A stretch of 50,743 bases of DNA from Bradyrhizobium sacchari (GTDB lineage: Bacteria > Pseudomonadota > Alphaproteobacteria > Rhizobiales > Xanthobacteraceae): assembly GCF_002068095.1 (NCBI RefSeq), contig NZ_LWIG01000047.1, positions 3,885-54,627 of the forward strand, given 5' to 3'. The position numbers and the translations under genes are program-made. The notes beneath the pieces were generated by a model. It ran no database searches and was not told where the DNA came from. It was given only the letters and a program-made list of their open reading frames with translations. Of the stretch, positions 18,827 through 28,353 are shown piece by piece. Position 1 is the first letter of the stretch; every line of letters begins with the position of its first letter.

Positions 18827-20372
18827 GGGCTGCCTCTGCCTTCCGGAGGGGGCCGGATCGCCTGACAACGAAGTTCGCACACCGAAGCCATTCGCTGTCG
18901 TGGGGCGGCGTGTCTGGGCGCGGCTCCAGATCGAACCCGGCCGCGACCTGCACCGGAATCTCGCCCGTCAGCGCATATCGGCGGGCGCAATCGAAGGCGA
19001 GAAAGTCGTCCACGGTATCGATTTCCATGAAGCGGGCTTCCCTGGTCGCGAAGGGCGGCACCTGGCCCTCGAGGAATCGTCTGACATCCTCGGGGCGGGG
19101 CGCGATGCGCGCGATGTACTCGAGGCGGAGCTTCTTGCGCAGTTCGTACAGCGGGTCTGACGGCGGCTCGGCGAGCTCCCTTGCTTCGACGGGACGGCGC
19201 GGCTGCCTGGCCGGCGCCTGATGGTGCTCCGACCAGGGCGACCGCAGCGGCTCGATGCTCCATTCGATTATCGCGTTGTGGTGTCTGCCGTCCCGCAGTA
19301 GGGCATCCAGGCGCCGCACCAGGTCGCTGGCTCGGCCGACGAGTCCCTGCCCGCCCCGCTCGGCGTACTTAATGGTGTTGCGGACCCGTGCTTCGAGCTG
19401 CCTGCGGAAGGCCTCGATCCTATCAAACATCTCCCCGATCTGATCGAAGATGCTTTCGATGGCCAGCAGGTCGTCGGCCGCGGCCATTCGACCATCCTCG
19501 ATGTCGGCTGCCATACTGGAAGCTGTGTACTCCTCGGCAAGGACCTGCATGGTCTCCGGGGTGTAGGAGATCCTCCGCGCGAGATCGACGATGGCATCGC
19601 GGAAGCGGTACGGATGGTTGACGGTGAGGATGGATTCGAAATCCTTCAGCAGGAGCTGTTCGACGAACTCCTCGAAAAAGGCTTCCAGCCGAGTAGCGAC
19701 TGTTTTCGACTCCATGACGGTGCGTCGGACGCGCTTCAGGTCGGCCAGAATGGCCCGCAGGCTCTTAGTGAACTGGTCGGCCTGATTGCGCGCCTCGCGG
19801 ACGGCGAGCGCGGCTTCGCGCTGTTTGCGGTCGGTGATCTCGGGCCTCAGTTTTTCGACGGCCTCCAGGTTGAGGCGGATTTGCACGATCAAGCCGCCGA
19901 ATCGCTGCGAGAGATCCTTGTTGAGGCTCGCGAGCCGCTGGATCACGAGCAGCGGTCCCATAGCCATGTCCACGGTGACGCGAAGCCCGTATTCCTCTTC
20001 TTCAAGCCATCCCCAGGCGAGCAGCCGGGCGTACAGTTGTCGCGCAAGACCGAGTGCCTTGTCGCCCTTCTCGGAAGCGAGCGCGACGTCGGCCTTCCGG
20101 ATCCGGCGGCGTCCCGCGGAGATCATTTCCGGCAGGCTGCCGAAATCATCGCCCTCGTTCCAGAGGCCGGGGTTGGCGCGCATGACATCGTAGATGGCAT
20201 GGACGACCTGCGGCGGAGTCGGAAACGACGGCGCGCCTGAAAAGAAGCGTTCGTGGAGATCGAGTAGACAGGCCGCGTACAGGTGCTTGTGGTCGCGCGA
20301 GAAGGCCAAAAACGCGTCGTCATGCAAATGGCGGAATAAGGTCAATGACGCGGCTCCTGAGCCCGACTTCAT
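18816..20372 (-). CDS. jetA: Wadjet subunit JetA (MukF-like kleisin)
   Basis: The first gene of the jetABCD operon. JetA is the kleisin that closes the SMC ring. The 518-residue, mostly helical protein begins LTLFRHLHDDAFLAFSRDHK with a winged-helix-like N-terminus. It has a long charged coiled-coil middle (about 170-360) and a C-terminal domain with FMEIDTVDDFLAFDCARRY. It resembles the JetA families DUF3375/DUF5716; I cannot tell which Wadjet subtype without a profile search. The upstream region (20373-20600) is AT-rich and probably holds the operon promoter. Confidence 0.88.
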   Translation of the reverse strand: MKSGSGAASLTLFRHLHDDAFLAFSRDHKHLYAACLLDLHERFFSGAPSFPTPPQVVHAIYDVMRANPGLWNEGDDFGSLPEMISAGRRRIRKADVALASEKGDKALGLARQLYARLLAWGWLEEEEYGLRVTVDMAMGPLLVIQRLASLNKDLSQRFGGLIVQIRLNLEAVEKLRPEITDRKQREAALAVREARNQADQFTKSLRAILADLKRVRRTVMESKTVATRLEAFFEEFVEQLLLKDFESILTVNHPYRFRDAIVDLARRISYTPETMQVLAEEYTASSMAADIEDGRMAAADDLLAIESIFDQIGEMFDRIEAFRRQLEARVRNTIKYAERGGQGLVGRASDLVRRLDALLRDGRHHNAIIEWSIEPLRSPWSEHHQAPARQPRRPVEARELAEPPSDPLYELRKKLRLEYIARIAPRPEDVRRFLEGQVPPFATREARFMEIDTVDDFLAFDCARRYALTGEIPVQVAAGFDLEPRPDTPPHDSEWLRCANFVVRRSGPLRKAEAARAQ

Positions 20373-20603
20373 GCTGAGATGGCAACGCTAAACACATGAT
20401 GTGCCCCTCAACATTGTATTGAGAGTGGGTCTTAAAAATACAACCGGAAGGTCAGTTCTTAGTATGTTCTAATATAGCTTTCCAGCTCAACCGCTGTCGA
20501 GGCTCCAAAAGTCCGATCGGAGCTAGTGTCTCTGGTCTGAGATCGGAACAGTCCGGCCTCAAGTTCATTGAATTTGTTGTTAAGCGGCGAAGGCGCTGGC
20601 CTC

Positions 20604-20700
20604 ATACGCAATTGCGTATTAGGCGCAAATATACGCGCAGAAGTATAATCCGAAAATATTCGCGGTCGCGTATATTTACAATATATACGCATTTGCGTAT
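20604..20700 (+). promoter_or_regulatory. hipBA operator/promoter with palindrome array
   Basis: Three related inverted repeats precede hipB: ATACGCAATTGCGTAT (20604-20619, perfect 16-bp palindrome), GCGTATAT...ATATACGC (20668-20690), and ATACGCA-TT-TGCGTAT (20685-20700). The half-site TGCGTAT recurs. They end 8 bases before the hipB ATG, as expected for autorepression by the HipB dimer. The AT-rich spacers probably carry the promoter. Confidence 0.75.
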
Positions 20701-20708
20701 GCTGGCTT

Positions 20709-20960
20709 ATGGATACGATTGCCCGCACCCCCCAACAAGTTGGCGCCGGGATCAGGCGCTACCGGCGGCAGAAGAAGCTCACCCAGGCTGGCCTCGGTGA
20801 GAAGATGCATGCGCGCCAAGCGACCGTCTCGAAGCTGGAAGCCGGTGTACCTGCAACGCAGCTACGCATCTTGATGGATGCGCTGGCCGCGCTCGACCTC
20901 GAGTTGGTCATCCGGCCGCGCACCAAATTGACGGCTGAAGCGATTGAGGATCTGTTCTGA
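20709..20960 (+). CDS. hipB: HipB-like antitoxin, Xre-family HTH repressor
   Basis: An 83-residue helix-turn-helix protein (QVGAGIRRYRRQKKLTQAGL, then ARQATVSKLEAG as the recognition helix region). In HipBA modules HipB binds HipA, blocks its kinase activity and represses the operon. The C-terminal tail (VIRPRTKLTAEAIEDLF) is typical of HipB. Its TGA overlaps the ATG of hipA (TGATG). The operator array at 20604-20700 lies directly upstream. A decayed copy is at 31891-32094. Confidence 0.9.
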   Translation: MDTIARTPQQVGAGIRRYRRQKKLTQAGLGEKMHARQATVSKLEAGVPATQLRILMDALAALDLELVIRPRTKLTAEAIEDLF

Positions 20961-22278
20961 TGGCGCGTCGTCCTGCCCGCGCGCCGCTCAACGTCTATTC
21001 AACGCACGGCTGGTCGGGCGGCTGCGGCGCGAGAGCAGCGGCGCAATCGACTTCCAGTATGACAAGCAGTGGCTCGCGTGGGAAAATGCCATCCCCGTTT
21101 CGGTGTCGCTGCCATTGCGGGAGGATCGTTATATCGGCGATCCAGTCGTCGCTGTCTTTGACAATCTTCTGCCCGACAATGAAGACATCCGCCGACGCGT
21201 GGCCGAACGCGCGCATGCTGATGGCGCCGACGCTTACAGCCTGCTCTCCGCCATCGGCCGCGATTGCATCGGGGCGCTGCAATTCCTTCCCGATGGTGCC
21301 GCGCCCGGAGCCGCCGGCGCTATTGATGGCCGTGCCGCCAGCGATCAGGAGATTGCAGCCATTCTCGGCAATCTTGCCAGCAATCCACTCGGCATCGGCC
21401 CCGACCAGGATTTCCGTATTTCTCTCGCGGGCGCGCAGGCAAAGACAGCGCTGCTTTACTGGAAAGACAAGTGGTATTTTCCTCAAGGCACGACCGCAAC
21501 TACGCACATTATCAAGCCGCAGATCAGGAAGTTGCCGAACGGAATCGACCTGACCAGCAGCGTTGAAAACGAGCATCTGTGCCTCGAGCTGGTTGCCGCA
21601 CTCGGCTTGCCGGTCGCCAAATCAAGCATCATCGATTTCGCGGAGCGCCGCGTGCTCGCAGTTGAGCGGTTCGATCGCATCTGGACGCGCGACGGCCGCC
21701 TGTTGCGGCTGCCGCAGGAAGACTGCTGCCAAGCACTATCGGTTCCGCCCGCGCGCAAGTATGAATCCGACGGCGGACCTGGCATCCGCAAAATCTCGGA
21801 TTTCCTCAAAGGCAGCGATACGCCTGAGCACGACCGGGCTATTTTCTTCAAGGCGCAGATCGTGTTCTGGCTGCTTGCCGCCACCGATGGCCATGCGAAG
21901 AATTTTAGCATTCATTTGGCGCCGGGCGGACGTTTTCATCTTGCCCCGCTTTACGACATCATTTCGACCGAGCCGAGCTTGGGCGCTGGACAGATCAGCC
22001 AAAACCAAATGAAGCTGGCCATGGCGATCGGTAGCAACCGGCATTACGTTGTCCACACGGTTCTCGGCCGACATTTCGTGCAGACTGCGAAAAGCTGCGG
22101 TCTATCCGACAAAACAGTCAAGGCTGTCATCCTGCAGCTCGGCGATACAGCCGCAAAAGCCATAGATCAGGTGCTGAATTCGCTTCCAAAAGGATTTCCG
22201 GAGAAGATGGCCATATCGATTGCCGATGGCGCGAAGCGCCGTGTGAATTCGCTGGCTGTGCTCAAGAGTAGTGAATGA
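20960..22278 (+). CDS. hipA: HipA-like Ser/Thr kinase toxin, frameshift near 5' end
   Basis: HipA kinases phosphorylate aminoacyl-tRNA synthetases and cause growth arrest. The body carries the N-lobe motif SLAGAQAKTAL, the catalytic TDGHAKNFSI and the metal-binding LYDIIST, with full family length of about 440 residues. The natural ATG at 20960 overlaps the hipB stop, but its frame reads MARRPARAPLNVYSTHGWSGG, out of register with the body. The second copy at 32094 has one extra base (CTATCTCAACG rather than CTATTCAACG) and reads MARRSARAPLNVYLNARLVGRL. A single-base deletion at about 20998-20999 is therefore indicated. A bypass start inside hipB (20944) would restore the frame but lacks a sensible ribosome site. 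It is probably inactive or poorly made. Confidence 0.82.
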
Positions 22279-22471
22279 TCCGCGGCCAGTCGGCGGCGCG
22301 TAGGTAGGCTTTTCTGACCGAGCCGGCGTTGCGGCTAAAATCTCGAAATCATAAATTTGCTATGTGTCGCCGCCTTGATGAAGAAGTTGCTCTCCGCGTC
22401 CCATCTTCCAAGGGGGCCTTCATCGAAGGAGCCCAATCGCCACCGCCGCACTCCATTCGTCCCCGGCGCCT

Positions 22472-22765
22472 TCACCGCATGAAGCGCCGCTCCAACGCCT
22501 CTAGAACGGCGTTGAAAGCAAGTCCGATCATCGTGATGCTGATGATGCCCCACATCTGAGGCATCAGGAACGTGTACTGACTGTTGATGATGAGACAGCC
22601 AAGATTCGCCTTCGCCCCAACCATCTCGGACGGCATCAGCACCAGCTAGCGGACGCGCTGGCAAGACGAATGCATAAAGATGGTGGGAAGCAGGCAGGAT
22701 CACCTTTCGGATCAGTTGCTGCAGCGTCGCGCCCAGCATCGTGATGCGCGAGAAGCTTGCCGGAA
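22472..22765 (-). pseudogene. Remnant of ABC transporter permease (nitrate/sulfonate/taurine type)
   Basis: The minus strand encodes the C-terminal part of an SsuC/TauC/NrtB-type permease. One frame reads FSRITMLGATLQQLIRKVIL; after a frameshift near 22645 another reads LVLMPSEMVGAKANLG, then LIINSQYTFLMPQMWGIISI, ending LEALERRFMR-stop. The order and motifs match the EAA loop and last helices of this family. The N-terminal two thirds are missing. Confidence 0.6.
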
Positions 22766-22770
22766 GGCAA

Positions 22771-23046
22771 CTATTTGACAAGCGTCTGACGGCGCCAGCT
22801 CTCGACAGCCTTGTCAAGCGCCGCCGCAGCCGCTGGGTCGGCCCAACGATCCCAGAACTGGATCGTGCCGCTAAGCGGTTCGTTTATTGGTTTGGCAATG
22901 CGGATACGCGTGGGCAGTAGAATCGCATCGCCAACGACGAGTGCTTCGCCTGTGTCGAGGACCGGAAGCAGGTCGCCGAAGCCGCCGAGGCTGTCGGGCA
23001 GCAGCCGTCGCACGACAGCTTGGTCGTCACCGTTGGTTAGCCGCAT
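22771..23046 (-). pseudogene. C-terminal fragment of HerA-like (DUF87) ATPase
   Basis: A 91-residue frame beginning MRLTNGDDQAVVRRLLPDSL and continuing GFGDLLPVLDTGEALVVGDA. This is the typical C-terminal region of HerA-type hexameric DNA translocases (TN-x-x-DQ, LP-x-L, GEA). There is no Walker A, so it is a fragment. A HerA-like N-terminal remnant with Walker A lies at 33090-33560, also next to a hipA copy. Confidence 0.6.
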
Positions 23047-23489
23047 CGCGATGAGATTGTTGCACTGGCTGGCGTAAAGATCGCATCACAGAACTACTCA
23101 ATCGCCGCAGGATACGCTGCAACATGGTCTCCGGATGCTCTAGAGTTGGAATCGTACCAAGCGGCGCATCGTCATCGTTCCGGTTGCGAGGCATCGGACT
23201 CCTAGTATGGGCGATCTGCCAGTCAATCAGTCCGCGTCACCCCCGGATGGATGCTCTGATGCCAAGCAGCAATTGCGCAACAAGCAATAGTGTCGGTCAG
23301 CTCCATAGCTGATGAATTGCATCTTCGCCGCTGCCGCGCGCCCCCGCGGTCATCTGTCGGGGAGATCGAGCGCCGCCATGCCCGTAGATCTGCCGGCCGA
23401 CAGTTTTCAACAAACGGCCCATTCAGCGCGCCGGCATCCGAAAACAAGATGACGTAAAAATTGACGCTCCTCGCAATTGGATGGCCATT
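23047..23489. other. No recognisable gene
   Basis: Short frames only. No motif or clear regulatory signal seen. Confidence 0.4.
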
Positions 23490-25859
23490 TCACAGCTCAA
23501 GCCCGCGTTCCCCAAGCACCTGGCGCATCAGAGGACCCTTGATCTCGCGGGCGATCTCCTCGCTAATCTGGGCTCCGAATTGCAACTCGGCATCGCTATC
23601 TCCGGTTAGCTGATGGTCGGCGAGCCGTTGCTCAAGGCGGCTCGGAAACTCCTGGTCCATCGCTTCCCTGAGCCGCCCCTCCATCTGTGCATGAGCTTGT
23701 GGGGCAATCCGGCTCACCACCATCTCCCAGGGTTGCCAGCGAGTTGCCAGATAGTCGGCGAACCCCGCCGCCTCCTCGTTGCGCACCTGGATCTCGGCTG
23801 CGGTGAGGTCGTCTTCAGTGACGTGGGCGACATCAAAGAATCGCATATCCGGAGCGATGAGCTGCAGGTCCAGCCGCTCACGTAACTTGACCTGATAGGC
23901 GAGATAGACCTCGATCTCGTCGACGAACCCGAGCGAGTCGACCTTCTGACGGGCGATCGGCTCGAGCGCGTTCAGGCGGAACAGGACCCGCGCCTGCTGG
24001 ATGAGTTCGCCGAGCCTATCGTCATAGGCTCCGTCCTCGACATCAGCCTTCAGACGTGCGGTCTGCATGCCGTTCCAGGTCAGGGTGACGCGATCCTGGC
24101 AGGTCTCGCTCGCCCCGTAGGCCAGCTCAAAAAACTGCCGCCGCAATTCCGGCCTGATCGCCGCCTGCCGTAGATCCTCGGCCACCGCCTCTCGGAATTC
24201 GGGATTGTCATAATTCACAGTCTTCTGCAGCTTGTCGAGGAAGAGCGCGTATTCCGGGGCCCCCTTCTCGTGGGCGAAGTTCTGCCAGGCGGCGATCGCT
24301 TCGGGCTCGCCGTTCAACCAGTCCGCGACCGCATCGGCGAGCGGCCGTTCCTGGTCCACCATCGTTTCTCCACCCATTGAAAAGAAGACCCGCGGGCCGT
24401 CATAGCTCGGCGCATTCAGGGCTGTCGCCAAATTCGTCCGCAGCTGCTCGGGCAGCGCATTATCCTCCACATAAACCATGCACCCAGAACCTAGCCGGGT
24501 CAGCAGGGTCTCCGGCAGGCTGGTCAGCCGATTGTGGCGTGCCTCGAGCATCTGGAGCTCGGTCGGGAGGTTCTCGGGCAAGCTCGACAGGCTGTTGCCG
24601 CTGACGTGGAGTCTCTGGAGCTCAGTCGGGAGGGTCTCGGGCAGGCTGTTCAGCCGGTTATCGCGGGCGAAGAGCAACAGGAGCTCGGCCGGGAGAGTGT
24701 CGGGCAGGCTCGTCAGCCGGTTGCCGTCGGCTTCGAGCTCTTTGAGTTCGGGCGGGAGAGTGTCGGGTAGACTGGTCAACCGGTTGCTACCGAGGGCAAG
24801 CGACTGAAGTCCGGTCGGTAGGGTGTCGGGTAGGCGGGTCAACAGGTTGCCGCGGACATCGAGGTCCTGGAGCCCGGCCGGCAGGTTGTCTGGCAGGCTG
24901 GTCAACCGATTGCTGCAGACGGCGAGTGTCGAAAGGCTCTCCGGAAGCGTTTCGGACAGCCCGGTCAGCTGGTTGCTGCCGATGACGAGCGACTGGAGTC
25001 CGGTCGGGAGGGTGTCGGGCAGGCCGGTTAACCGGTTGTTGCTGGCGCCAAGCGTCCGGAGTCCGGACGGGAGGGTATCAGGCAGGCGCACCAGCTCGTT
25101 GTCGCTGACGTTGAGCGACTGGAGCCCGTTCGGAAGGGCGACGGGCAGTGTCGTCAGGCCCAGATCATGCAGCTCCAGCCCTGCATAGACGTTGCCGGCC
25201 TCTGCCCAGGCTCTTATTCGTCTTACGGCCTCTTGGCGGTGTTCGTCTTCCGTCTGCCCCTCCTCGCCGGCCCAGGTGTCCAAGATGTGGTCGAGCCGCG
25301 ATTGCTTGAGGACGGGGTCTTCAAGGTCCGTCGTACTGCCATCGCCCGGCCGGGGCTGTGGTCCGAGGATTGATGCTCCGAGATTTTGCTGCCAAGGAAT
25401 TGCCGGGGTCGTTGGCCACTCAGCCACCACATCACCGGGCTCTGCCCACCAATGCTCCGCCTGATCGCAACTTTGCGTCGGCCAATCGGCAGCTGCATCC
25501 ATGCCTTGCCAACTATCCGTCAGACTGAAACTGCCGGCTGGCAACTGGCCACCCCGATCCGCAGCCGAAAAAAGCAGATCTTGATTGACCCCTTGTCCAG
25601 AGAAGGCGGGCCAATCCGAGGGCAACCGCGAGGGTTGTCCGACGCGATCCCCGTGCGGCAATCTCAAAAAATCTGCATCTCTGTTCGACACAACGTCGTG
25701 GTCGCCGAGGCTATTTGAATGCTGGGGCGGGCGCTCGTGCGGATGCAACTCGTTCAGGTGCTGCTGAAAACCCGCCTCCTGCTGCTGTTCCAGCTCGTTG
25801 CCGTACGCCGGCTCGACATCTGGGGCCTCGAATGGGTGGAGGTGGTTGAACGCATCCAT
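23490..25859 (-). CDS. nopM: Large NopM/IpaH-like type III effector, LRR + NEL E3 ubiquitin ligase
   Basis: An intact 789-residue paralogue of the effectors near 1-5 kb. It has a long low-complexity His/Gln/Trp-rich N-terminal region (about 1-235), about twelve 20-residue LRRs (about 250-490) and a NEL domain (about 520-789) with the catalytic CQD motif at Cys587 before RVTLTWNGMQ. The frame is open to 25934, but that start lies inside the tts box. The ATG at 25859 (MDAFNHLHPF) has AGGAG 6-8 bases upstream and follows the box by 52 bases. The longer LRR array suggests a different host target from its paralogues. Confidence 0.93.
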   Translation of the reverse strand: MDAFNHLHPFEAPDVEPAYGNELEQQQEAGFQQHLNELHPHERPPQHSNSLGDHDVVSNRDADFLRLPHGDRVGQPSRLPSDWPAFSGQGVNQDLLFSAADRGGQLPAGSFSLTDSWQGMDAAADWPTQSCDQAEHWWAEPGDVVAEWPTTPAIPWQQNLGASILGPQPRPGDGSTTDLEDPVLKQSRLDHILDTWAGEEGQTEDEHRQEAVRRIRAWAEAGNVYAGLELHDLGLTTLPVALPNGLQSLNVSDNELVRLPDTLPSGLRTLGASNNRLTGLPDTLPTGLQSLVIGSNQLTGLSETLPESLSTLAVCSNRLTSLPDNLPAGLQDLDVRGNLLTRLPDTLPTGLQSLALGSNRLTSLPDTLPPELKELEADGNRLTSLPDTLPAELLLLFARDNRLNSLPETLPTELQRLHVSGNSLSSLPENLPTELQMLEARHNRLTSLPETLLTRLGSGCMVYVEDNALPEQLRTNLATALNAPSYDGPRVFFSMGGETMVDQERPLADAVADWLNGEPEAIAAWQNFAHEKGAPEYALFLDKLQKTVNYDNPEFREAVAEDLRQAAIRPELRRQFFELAYGASETCQDRVTLTWNGMQTARLKADVEDGAYDDRLGELIQQARVLFRLNALEPIARQKVDSLGFVDEIEVYLAYQVKLRERLDLQLIAPDMRFFDVAHVTEDDLTAAEIQVRNEEAAGFADYLATRWQPWEMVVSRIAPQAHAQMEGRLREAMDQEFPSRLEQRLADHQLTGDSDAELQFGAQISEEIAREIKGPLMRQVLGERGLEL

Positions 25860-25910
25860 CCGATTCTCCTGACAATCTGAGCAGCGAACGTCGAACCTGT
25901 ACAAGTTCTC

Positions 25911-25940
25911 GCTACGAGGCTTAGCTTTCGACAAGCTGAC
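25911..25940 (-). promoter_or_regulatory. tts box upstream of large nopM-like gene
   Basis: Minus strand GTCAGCTTGTCGAAAGCTAA is a textbook tts box, ending 52 bases before the ATG at 25859. Confidence 0.95.
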
Positions 25941-26818
25941 GAGGAATCAAAATGATTGTAACTGCCCTGTTAGGTCTTCGTGGGAGGCTTAGCGCTTGAA
26001 TGCCCGTACTGCAGTTCGACATGCCGAGCTCGGACCATCTCGGGGTTTCGAGAAGCCGATTTCTGAGCTCTCAAGAACGTCCGCCCCTGTGTGGGCGCCA
26101 GAATGCATGCTGGGAAATCATCGCGATGTCGGCCCCTGGTCCGCTGAACGTAAGGTCATATGCCGCTGCATGGTCCATTTGCTATCGATCTTCTCCGGGT
26201 CCGGGGCGACTTTGTCAGAGATCGGCCAATTGCTCCGAAGCGAGAGCCACGACGTAAGCGGCAACTTTGACGAAGGTAGAAATCCAAAGAATCGCACATT
26301 GACCCTGCCGCCGCTGGTATGCATCCAATGACCACTCCGCGATTCGCAATCGCGAGCGGGCCAAGCGTTTGGAGACAAGGATTTGGGGGCAAGAGTTTGG
26401 AGACAACGACCAGCATGAGGCGCGGCGGCTTGCCGAGTTCGTCTCCTTGATGGAAAAGAAGGCTACGACATCAGCACGAAGCTCGCCGTAACCTGGGCGC
26501 TCTACCACTCGATCGGCACACATCATGTCCTTGCGATTAACCGGCGTTTGCGGTTTGGCACGCCACGTTGCGGGTATCGTGCCGGGAGCAGACATCTTGC
26601 TATCCGGCGGGCCGCCGAGCTACATAAGCGATGCGGAAGATCGGGCACTACTGGGTAAAGTCCCTGTCGTCATCTTCGAGCAGCGCCTTCAGTGCGATGA
26701 CGTATCCTCGTGCGGAAATCGTCGGCCCCGCCCCCCCGAAGCTTGAGCGCAAATGTGCAGCCACGTGTTCCGGCGGTGAGGCCGGCGGGCTCGGCTTTCT
26801 AACGACATGCGCCTATTC
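25941..26818. other. Degraded region, no intact gene
   Basis: Overlapping short frames only. A plus-strand stretch near 26450-26660 is protein-like but has no start or recognisable motif. Confidence 0.4.
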
Positions 26819-27184
26819 CTAGAGCGATGGGGCTGCTGCGCCTTCCGGCGCGGGCTTCGCTTGCTTCAGGCGCTCTAGGTAGCCGCGTGCGCGTGAAATC
26901 ACCGCCTCGACCACTGTGTCCAGGACGGGATCGCCGCCGGCAGGCCTGGCTTCGGCCTCGGCCTTGGCAGCGATTGCATGGTGCGTCACTGCATGAGCAA
27001 CGTCGCAGACGCGCCGGATCGTCTGCGCTGGAGAGAGCTTGCAGTCGATGGCGAAGCGCTCCCGGTGGTTGCGTCCGAGCTGGTCAGCCTGCTTCTGGCC
27101 GCCGATCTTTTGCGGGACAGAGTGAGAGATCGGAACGCAAAAATCTCCTCCTGTCCGCGATCGTGCCGATGCCAGAAGAATTGG
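26819..27184 (-). pseudogene. Unrecognised coding remnant, start missing
   Basis: An open minus-strand frame of about 120 codons ends GYLERLKQAKPAPEGAAAPS-Leu-stop. It includes GRNHRERFAIDCKLSPAQTI and an Ala/Glu-rich helical stretch. It has no ATG and begins after an in-frame stop, so it looks like the 3' part of a lost gene. The neighbouring DUF2285 remnant suggests mobile-element origin. Family not recognised. Confidence 0.35.
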
Positions 27185-27237
27185 CTAAGCAGAACGTAGG
27201 TCATTGATCGCCCGAGAGCTCATGAATTGTCATTCCT

Positions 27238-27600
27238 TCATCGGCCCTTGTGGAGCAATGCGCGGCAGCGAAGGCGCATGAGGCGCCGCCCCAGCTTAAA
27301 TGGTTCGGCTGCGCAGGTCGTTTGATTTCCTGCCCCGATCGGCAACCCGGTGGCTTCCAAACAGACCTTGCGCGATTTGGCGATAGTTCCTTCCTGCCAT
27401 CCATCCATCGCGCGCGAGGATAAGGTCATGCCGCTTCAAAGCTGCCAAATCAAAAGGAGTCGTTCCGAGCGGCCGATGCTCAAGGGCGAGCCAACTCCTT
27501 CAGCCTGCTCGGAGCAATCTCCCGAATCACATGGAATCCGTCGGCCGGATATTGAACGCGCCACACTAAGTCATGCTCTTCCGAACGCCTGAAGCATCAT
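27238..27600 (-). pseudogene. DUF2285-type protein remnant, frameshifted
   Basis: One minus-strand frame reads DGWMAGRNYRQIAQGLFGSH followed by RVADRGRKSNDLRSRTI-stop. The next frame continues LGRRLMRLRCRALLHKGR-stop. Together these match the C-terminal half of DUF2285 proteins, helix-turn-helix factors common on rhizobial integrative and conjugative elements. The frame break is near 27295. Sequence upstream to about 27600 is decayed. Confidence 0.5.
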
Positions 27601-28353
27601 CGTCACGAAAATCTCAATACCAAAGAACTCAAAAGCAGACGGATAACGATACAAGTCAAGGCGGCAATTTCCGTAACGTCCCACTATCGCTGAACAGCTT
27701 GACCAAAGGTCGGTTAAAACTGACAACGGCCGCAGAATACACAACAGTCATCGACAGCATGAGCTTTCTTGAACAACGAAACCCAAAATAGCTTGAGAGG
27801 CTATACACGCCGTAAGACGGAAATGTCGCCGTCGTCCATACACTGAGGTCGTGAAACGGGTACCGAGCGAGGAGGCGGCGCGGAAAATGGCGCTGCCAAC
27901 CCGCTCGATAGTTCAAGCTCGCGCGAGCCGCCCGGCGGCACGTCGACGGGACTTGATTCGCACGTAGCGTCAGATTGTAGGTTCGAGAAACAAGCCGCCG
28001 CGGCCTTTTGGAAAAGCCGTCGCAGGCCTGCGCCTCACCGGGAGCATCGCATGACGCTATCACCTATGTACCGACTTCTAGGCCAAGGCTCGCTGCATCA
28101 GTCTGGAAGGCTTGGCTTGCCAACTCCGCACCGCTGCACGCAGTCGCGCTGAGATCGACAAGGCGCTCGCAACGTCGCGCATCACCGACCAGGGCCTACG
28201 AGAAGCGCGCTGTACTTTAGTGGCCGACTTTCGCCTCGCGCACCGCCATCGCTCTAGACCGCGCCACGCCACGTCCGCAAAACGGACTGCTGTTGGAACG
28301 CCTTGCGCACTCCCGATGGCAACTGCAGTCTGCGCATCAAGAGGGAAAAGGAC
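27601..28353. other. No convincing gene
   Basis: AT-richer stretch near 27600-27800, then short frames on both strands. I see no recognisable product or clear promoter for the aminotransferase at 28354. Confidence 0.4.

Noticed and set aside
20459..20728. 89-codon minus-strand frame before hipB
   Set aside because: It covers the palindromic operator; its residues simply mirror the repeats.
24500..25120. Tandem 60-base DNA repeats resembling a repeat array
   Set aside because: They encode the LRRs of the NopM-like ligase; no spacers, so not CRISPR or a non-coding repeat.
25860..25934. Upstream extension of the large nopM-like gene
   Set aside because: It would start inside the tts box; the ATG at 25859 has the ribosome site.
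26044..26065. Second tts-like motif upstream of the large nopM-like gene (minus strand ATCGGCTTCTCGAAACCC)
   Set aside because: It lacks the GTCAG start, and a canonical box already lies closer to the gene.
28265..28300. Possible sigma-54 promoter (TTGGAACGCCTTGC) before the aminotransferase
   Set aside because: The spacing between GG and GC is two bases too short for a -24/-12 element.
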